Source: Pseudomonadota bacterium (GTDB lineage: Bacteria; Pseudomonadota; Alphaproteobacteria; Rhizobiales; Xanthobacteraceae). Taken from it: a stretch of 64,000 nt of DNA. Within the stretch, counting starts at the first letter, position 1. The number at the start of each line of letters is the position of its first letter. Positions 60,316 through 64,000 of the stretch are shown here, piece by piece. A program made the position numbers and the translations under genes. Under the pieces are notes generated by a model. That model did not search any database and was not told where the DNA came from. It saw nothing but the letters and a program-made list of their open reading frames with translations. The DNA is taken from NCBI GenBank assembly GCA_023387735.1, contig JAEWHP010000020.1:62001-126000 (forward strand), written 5' to 3'.

Positions 60316-61412
60316 CCGATCTTGCGGACTCCCGCGCGGAAGGCGCGAAGCGCCGCAGCGGATATGCGTTGCGCCCCGCTGCGTCGCTGACCCTCGCCGG
60401 GCTGCTGATCGTGCTCTTCGGCGCGGCGCTGGTCGCGCTCACCGTGGGCGCTGCGGGAATTCCGCTGGCGCGGCTGCCCGCGGCGCTAGGTATTTGGCCA
60501 GACGCCTCGGCTGGTCCCAATCTCGTGCGCGACCAGCTCGTGCTGTGGTCGATCCGAATTCCTCGGATCGCGGCCGCCGCCATGGTGGGGGCCCTGCTTG
60601 CGGCATCCGGCGCGATCATGCAGGGGCTGTTTCGCAATCCTCTCGCCGATCCCGCGCTGGTCGGCGTTTCCTCCGGCGGCGCGCTCGCGGCGGCGGCTTC
60701 GATCGTCTTCGTCGACAGCCAGATCGGCGAGAGCTTGCGCTTCATGCAAAATCAGGTGCTGCCGTTCACGGCCTTCGTGGGCTCGCTTGCGACGACCATC
60801 ATCCTGTATCGAATCTCCAGCCGTTCGGGACGGACGTCGATTGCGATCTTCCTGCTGGCCGGAATTGCCATTGCCGCGATCGCCAATGCCGGCATCGGAC
60901 TGCTGGTATTCATTGCCGACGATCGCCAGTTGCGCGACATCACGTTCTGGCTGCTGGGATCGCTGAGCGGCGCGACATGGCCCAAGCTCGCCGCGCTGGC
61001 GCCGGTGCTGGGGATCGCGCTCGTCGCCTGCCTGTCGATCGCGCGCGGGCTCGACGTGCTCGTGCTCGGCGAGGCCGAGGCATTTCACAGCGGCGTCGAC
61101 GTCGAGCGGCTGAAGCGGATCTCGATCGTGCTGGTGTCGGCCATGACCGGCGTTGCGGTTTCGGTCTGTGGCGTCATCGGGTTTGTCGGCATCGTGGTGC
61201 CGCATCTGCTGCGGCTCCTGATCGGACCCGCGCACCGCCTGCTGCTGCCGGCCTCGATGCTGCTGGGCGCCGGGCTGATGGTTGGTGCGGATACGCTCGC
61301 CCGCACGATCGTCGCGCCCGCGGACATGCCGATAGGCATCCTGACGGCTGCGATCGGCGCGCCGTTCTTTCTGGGTATGTTGTTGCGGCAGCGCGGGCTG
61401 GTCTCGCTATGA
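60312..61412 (+). CDS. hmuU: Heme ABC transporter permease HmuU
   Basis: 366 residues from ATG 60312, overlapping the hmuT stop (ATGA). FecCD/BtuC-type permease with about ten membrane helices: LGIWPDASAGPNLVRDQLVL, then RIPRIAAAAMVGALLAASGA, IMQGLFRNPLADPALVGVSS and GVAVSVCGVIGFVGIVVPHL, all diagnostic. The C-terminal GADTLARTIVAPADMPIGIL is intact. Cytoplasmic-membrane channel for heme. hmuV overlaps its end by four bases (ATGA). Confidence 0.95.
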   Translation: MTDLADSRAEGAKRRSGYALRPAASLTLAGLLIVLFGAALVALTVGAAGIPLARLPAALGIWPDASAGPNLVRDQLVLWSIRIPRIAAAAMVGALLAASGAIMQGLFRNPLADPALVGVSSGGALAAAASIVFVDSQIGESLRFMQNQVLPFTAFVGSLATTIILYRISSRSGRTSIAIFLLAGIAIAAIANAGIGLLVFIADDRQLRDITFWLLGSLSGATWPKLAALAPVLGIALVACLSIARGLDVLVLGEAEAFHSGVDVERLKRISIVLVSAMTGVAVSVCGVIGFVGIVVPHLLRLLIGPAHRLLLPASMLLGAGLMVGADTLARTIVAPADMPIGILTAAIGAPFFLGMLLRQRGLVSL

Positions 61413-62203
61413 CATCCCTTCTCGACGCCAAATCGCTCTCGTTGGCGGTCGGCAGCACGACGCTGGTCGACGCGGTCGACCTGCGCATCGCGGCCGGCGA
61501 GATGGTCGCGATCGTCGGCCCCAACGGCGCCGGCAAATCGACGCTGCTGCGGATGCTGTCCGGCGACCTACGCCCGACGACGGGCCATGTCGAACTGAAG
61601 CAGCGCGAAATCCGCAGCTATCCGCCGCGCGAACTCGCCCATCACCGCGCGATGCTGTCTCAGCATGTCACCGTCACCTTCCCGTTCACGGTTGAGGAGA
61701 TCGTCCATATGGGCGCAGGCGACGCCGGCCGCGCCAGCGCGCGGCGGCTGGTCGATGCCGCGCTCAGCGAGCTCGGACTGGCGCATTTCAGCGACCGGCA
61801 GTTGCCGACGCTCTCTGGAGGCGAGCAGCAACGCGCGCATCTGGCACGCGTCCTGGTGCAGCTCGCCTGCGGCGAAGCATTACACGGGCCTGGCCTGCTG
61901 TTGCTGGACGAGCCGACGTCCAGCCTCGACATGCGTCACCAGATCGATCTCGTCGAGACGGCACGGCGGCGCGCGGAGGCCGGCACCGCCGTCGTCGCCG
62001 TGCTGCACGATCTCAACCTTGCAATGCGGTTTGCCGACCGGATCCTGCTTATGCATCGCGGCAAGCTCGCCGTCGATGGCGGCCGCACCGAGGCGATCAC
62101 GGCCGAAACCATCCGCAGGATCTTCGAAGTCGACGTCGAGATCGACTACACCGAGAACGGGATACCGTTCCTCTTGCCGCAGACCATGCGGCCGGTGGCG
62201 TAG
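61409..62203 (+). CDS. hmuV: Heme ABC transporter ATPase HmuV
   Basis: 264 residues from ATG 61409. Walker A GPNGAGKST at 37-45, the ABC signature LSGGEQQR near 135, Walker B LLLLDEPTSSLD near 167 and the His switch VLHDLNLA are present. It powers heme import through HmuU. The stretch GEALHGPGLLLLDEP is slightly longer than usual before Walker B. It ends the hmuPTUV operon. Confidence 0.96.
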   Translation: MTSLLDAKSLSLAVGSTTLVDAVDLRIAAGEMVAIVGPNGAGKSTLLRMLSGDLRPTTGHVELKQREIRSYPPRELAHHRAMLSQHVTVTFPFTVEEIVHMGAGDAGRASARRLVDAALSELGLAHFSDRQLPTLSGGEQQRAHLARVLVQLACGEALHGPGLLLLDEPTSSLDMRHQIDLVETARRRAEAGTAVVAVLHDLNLAMRFADRILLMHRGKLAVDGGRTEAITAETIRRIFEVDVEIDYTENGIPFLLPQTMRPVA

Positions 62204-62310
62204 CGCCGCACCCCTTATCCAACGGCGACACGTACCGTTCATGAAACTGTCAGCCGCCTGTTACATCCGCTGCCCAGAACGACGCATCCTCAATCCCTAG
62301 GAGATCGATC

Positions 62311-63666
62311 ATGCGCATGTCCCTGTTCCATTCAGTCGCGGCCGTCCTTCTGGCCAGTACCGCTGCGTTTGCGCAAGGCGAAGGCGAGTTTCCCGCCACG
62401 CTGAAGGGCCACGCCGTGCTGCCGGCGCAGACCTTCGTCGATGCGCCTGCGGATGCGCCTGACGATCTCAAGACCTCCGGCAAATACACCACCGGCAAGC
62501 GCGTCGACGCCGTTGGCAGCGTGATGGGCAAGTCCTATGAGCGGCCGACCGGCGTGTCGCTGCCGTTCAAGGGCCAGCCGCTGCAGGGTCATTCCGGCAT
62601 CAAGGTGATGGCGGACGGCTCGTTCTGGGTGCTCACCGACAACGGCATGGGCTCGCGCTACAACTCGGCCGATTCGATGCTGTATCTGAACCGGCACAAG
62701 ATCGACTGGGCGTCCGGCAAGATCGAGCGACAGGAAACCATCTTCCTGCACGACCCCGACAAGAAGGTGCCGTTCCGCATCGTCCACGAAAACACCCCCA
62801 AGCGCTATCTGACCGGCGCCGACTTCGACACCGAAGGTTTTCAGCTCGTCGGCGACACCTTCTGGATCGGCGACGAGTTCGGTCCCTACGTGCTGAAGGC
62901 CGACAAGACCGGCAAGATCCTCGCCGTGTTCGACACCATGGCCGACGGCAAGCCGGTTCGCTCGCCGGACCATTGGTCTGTGCAGTCGCCGGCAGCACCC
63001 GGCGCGACCTACACGACGGTGAACCTGCGCCGCTCCAAGGGCTATGAAGGCTTTGCCGCCTCGAAGGACGGCAAGTTCCTCTATGGCCTGCTGGAAGGGC
63101 CGCTATGGGACGCCGGGAAGAAGGACGTTGAAAAAGTCGACGGCAAGGAAGCCGCGCGGATTCTCGAGTTCGATGTCGCCGCCGAAAAGTTCACCGGGCG
63201 CTTCTGGACCTACGTGTTCGAGCAGAACGGCAACGCGATCGGCGACTTCAACATGATAGACGCGACCTCCGGCCTGATCATCGAGCGCGACAACGGCGAA
63301 GGCACTGCGGACAAGGCCTGCCCGCAAGGCCAGCGCGGCGAGAACTGCTTCCCGGATCTCGCCAAGTTCAAGCGCGTCTACAAGGTCGAACTAACAGACG
63401 CCAATGTCGGCAAGCCGGCGCGCAAGATCGCCTATATCGACCTGATGAAGATCAGGGACCCGGAAAAGAAGGCGCGCAAGCCGCTCAACGACGGCGTGCT
63501 CACCTTCCCGTTCTTCACCATCGAGAACGTCGATCGTGTCGATGAGACGCACATCATCGTCGGCAACGACAACAACCTGCCGTTCTCCTCGAGCCGCGAT
63601 CCGAACAAGGCCGACGACAACGAGTTCGTGCTGCTCGAAGTCGCGGATTTCCTCAAGGCGAAGTGA
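62311..63666 (+). CDS. Exported esterase-like-activity-of-phytase domain protein
   Basis: 451 residues with TAGGAGA before ATG 62311. Signal peptide MRMSLFHSVAAVLLASTAAF. The phytase-like esterase domain (PF13449-type) is indicated by SGIKVMADGSFWVLTDNGMG, GADFDTEGFQLVGDTFWIGD and EFGPYVLKADKTGKILAVFD, then IENVDRVDETHIIVGNDNNL. Periplasmic or secreted; phosphate-ester hydrolysis is a weak inference. It is about 100 bases after hmuV but has no evident heme link. Confidence 0.85.
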   Translation: MRMSLFHSVAAVLLASTAAFAQGEGEFPATLKGHAVLPAQTFVDAPADAPDDLKTSGKYTTGKRVDAVGSVMGKSYERPTGVSLPFKGQPLQGHSGIKVMADGSFWVLTDNGMGSRYNSADSMLYLNRHKIDWASGKIERQETIFLHDPDKKVPFRIVHENTPKRYLTGADFDTEGFQLVGDTFWIGDEFGPYVLKADKTGKILAVFDTMADGKPVRSPDHWSVQSPAAPGATYTTVNLRRSKGYEGFAASKDGKFLYGLLEGPLWDAGKKDVEKVDGKEAARILEFDVAAEKFTGRFWTYVFEQNGNAIGDFNMIDATSGLIIERDNGEGTADKACPQGQRGENCFPDLAKFKRVYKVELTDANVGKPARKIAYIDLMKIRDPEKKARKPLNDGVLTFPFFTIENVDRVDETHIIVGNDNNLPFSSSRDPNKADDNEFVLLEVADFLKAK

Positions 63667-63689
63667 CTCAAGTACTGTCGCCACACACC

Positions 63690-63800
63690 AGGTGTCGTCG
63701 TCCGGCTCGACCGGGCGATCCAGTATCCCAGCGACGTTTGTGATTGACCGGGAAGCTGCGGCGTACTGGATGCCCCGCCTGAAGCGGGGCATGACAGCGG
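63690..63800. repeat. Palindromic repeat with GATCCAGTA arms
   Basis: GATCCAGTAT (about 63718) and GTACTGGATG (about 63763) are complementary, with the flanks GGCTCGACCGGG and GCGGGGCATGAC typical of a repeat common at Bradyrhizobium intergenes. It separates two convergent genes and could act at both 3' ends. Confidence 0.7.
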
Positions 63801-63807
63801 CGGGCGA

Positions 63808-64000
63808 TTACGACTTCTTCGTCCGGTAATCCCCGAACGTCGTATCGCGCTCGTCAAGTTGCGCTTTCACGCTCGATCCATCGCGGCGGAACGTCGACAT
63901 GTAGTTCTTGCTGGCTTCGGTCGTGAACGCCAGCGCCTGGATCTCGGTGCCGGCGCGCATCGCAGCGCGTGCACCCATGATCTCCATCGCACGGTGGACC
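63808..64000 (-). CDS. C-terminal fragment of a crotonase-like (enoyl-CoA hydratase) protein
   Basis: The gene runs off the right edge; only its last ~63 codons are seen. The fragment reads AMEIMGARAAMRAGTEIQAL, then AFTTEASKNYMSTFRRDGSS and KAQLDERDTTFGDYRTKKS. A helical end with an Ala/Gly-rich turn and the basic tail matches the crotonase/enoyl-CoA hydratase family in Bradyrhizobium as I recall it; the catalytic oxyanion part lies outside the window. Function beyond CoA-ester chemistry is unknown. Confidence 0.6.
   Translation of the reverse strand, partial: VHRAMEIMGARAAMRAGTEIQALAFTTEASKNYMSTFRRDGSSVKAQLDERDTTFGDYRTKKS

Noticed and set aside
1..64000. CRISPR arrays, prophage or insertion-sequence genes
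   Set aside because: No direct-repeat array with spacers and no integrase, transposase or phage structural motif was seen on either strand.

Overview
The window reads as a chromosomal segment of a GC-rich alphaproteobacterium, most likely Bradyrhizobium or a close relative in the Nitrobacteraceae. Reasons: a FliF-FliG-FliH/FlbE-FliN-FlbD cluster with SciP (the CtrA-inhibiting cell-cycle protein), a heme-uptake island with the gene set known from Bradyrhizobium (hmuP-hmuT-hmuU-hmuV opposite hmuR-hmuQ-hutX-exbB-exbD-tonB), BA14K, DUF1153, DUF2336 and DUF5413 proteins, and several palindromic intergenic repeats of the kind scattered through rhizobial chromosomes. Almost all of the window is dense housekeeping or accessory coding sequence. 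I see no insertion sequence, phage gene, CRISPR array or rRNA; one tRNA (anticodon CAT) is present.

Layout. 0-10 kb: a ferredoxin and the start of a probable P450 opposite a TetR regulator, a cytochrome c-like protein, a beta-barrel-like outer-membrane protein, succinate-semialdehyde dehydrogenase, an SDR enzyme, small secreted or membrane proteins, a PilZ protein, a NYN-OST/HTH RNA-binding protein, tRNA-Met, a phospholipid-methyltransferase-like enzyme and mnmA. 10.3-18.6 kb: the flagellar block fliK-flgD-sciP-fliF-fliG-fliH-fliN-flbD, with a sigma54-type GG-N10-GC element before fliK and a strong terminator after sciP. 18.6-24.4 kb: an LLM-family flavin oxidoreductase, a small RecD-like helicase, exported MsrA and cytosolic MsrB, DUF3309 and DUF4112 proteins. 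24.4-30.3 kb: small uncharacterised proteins, a BA14K protein and a LuxR-type two-component system, tied together by four copies of a 19-bp near-palindrome. 30.5-36.9 kb: DUF2336, an HD-GYP protein, a large proline-rich membrane-anchored protein, purA and a YbaK-type deacylase. 37.6-46.2 kb: two paralogous EamA exporters around metabolic enzymes (SDR, old-yellow-enzyme, alpha-hydroxyacid oxidase), an MCE protein and a Bug/TctC-type binding protein. 46.3-53.3 kb: a cNMP-binding protein, a chemoreceptor, a 2-hydroxyacid dehydrogenase and a sugar-type ABC importer lacking an ATPase gene. 53.3-62.2 kb: the heme island. 62.3-64 kb: a phytase-like esterase-domain protein and the end of a crotonase-like gene.

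How genes work together. HmuR with TonB-ExbB-ExbD brings heme across the outer membrane, HmuT-HmuU-HmuV carries it into the cytoplasm, HutX and HmuQ handle and degrade it, and HmuP is expected to help activate expression. In the flagellar block FliF, FliG, FliH and FliN build the MS ring, switch and export apparatus, FlgD and FliK the hook cap and hook-length ruler, FlbD activates sigma54 promoters and SciP links the cluster to CtrA. The most promising undescribed signal is the 19-bp motif shared by the promoters of the two-component system and its small-protein neighbours; the regulon is inferred, not shown.
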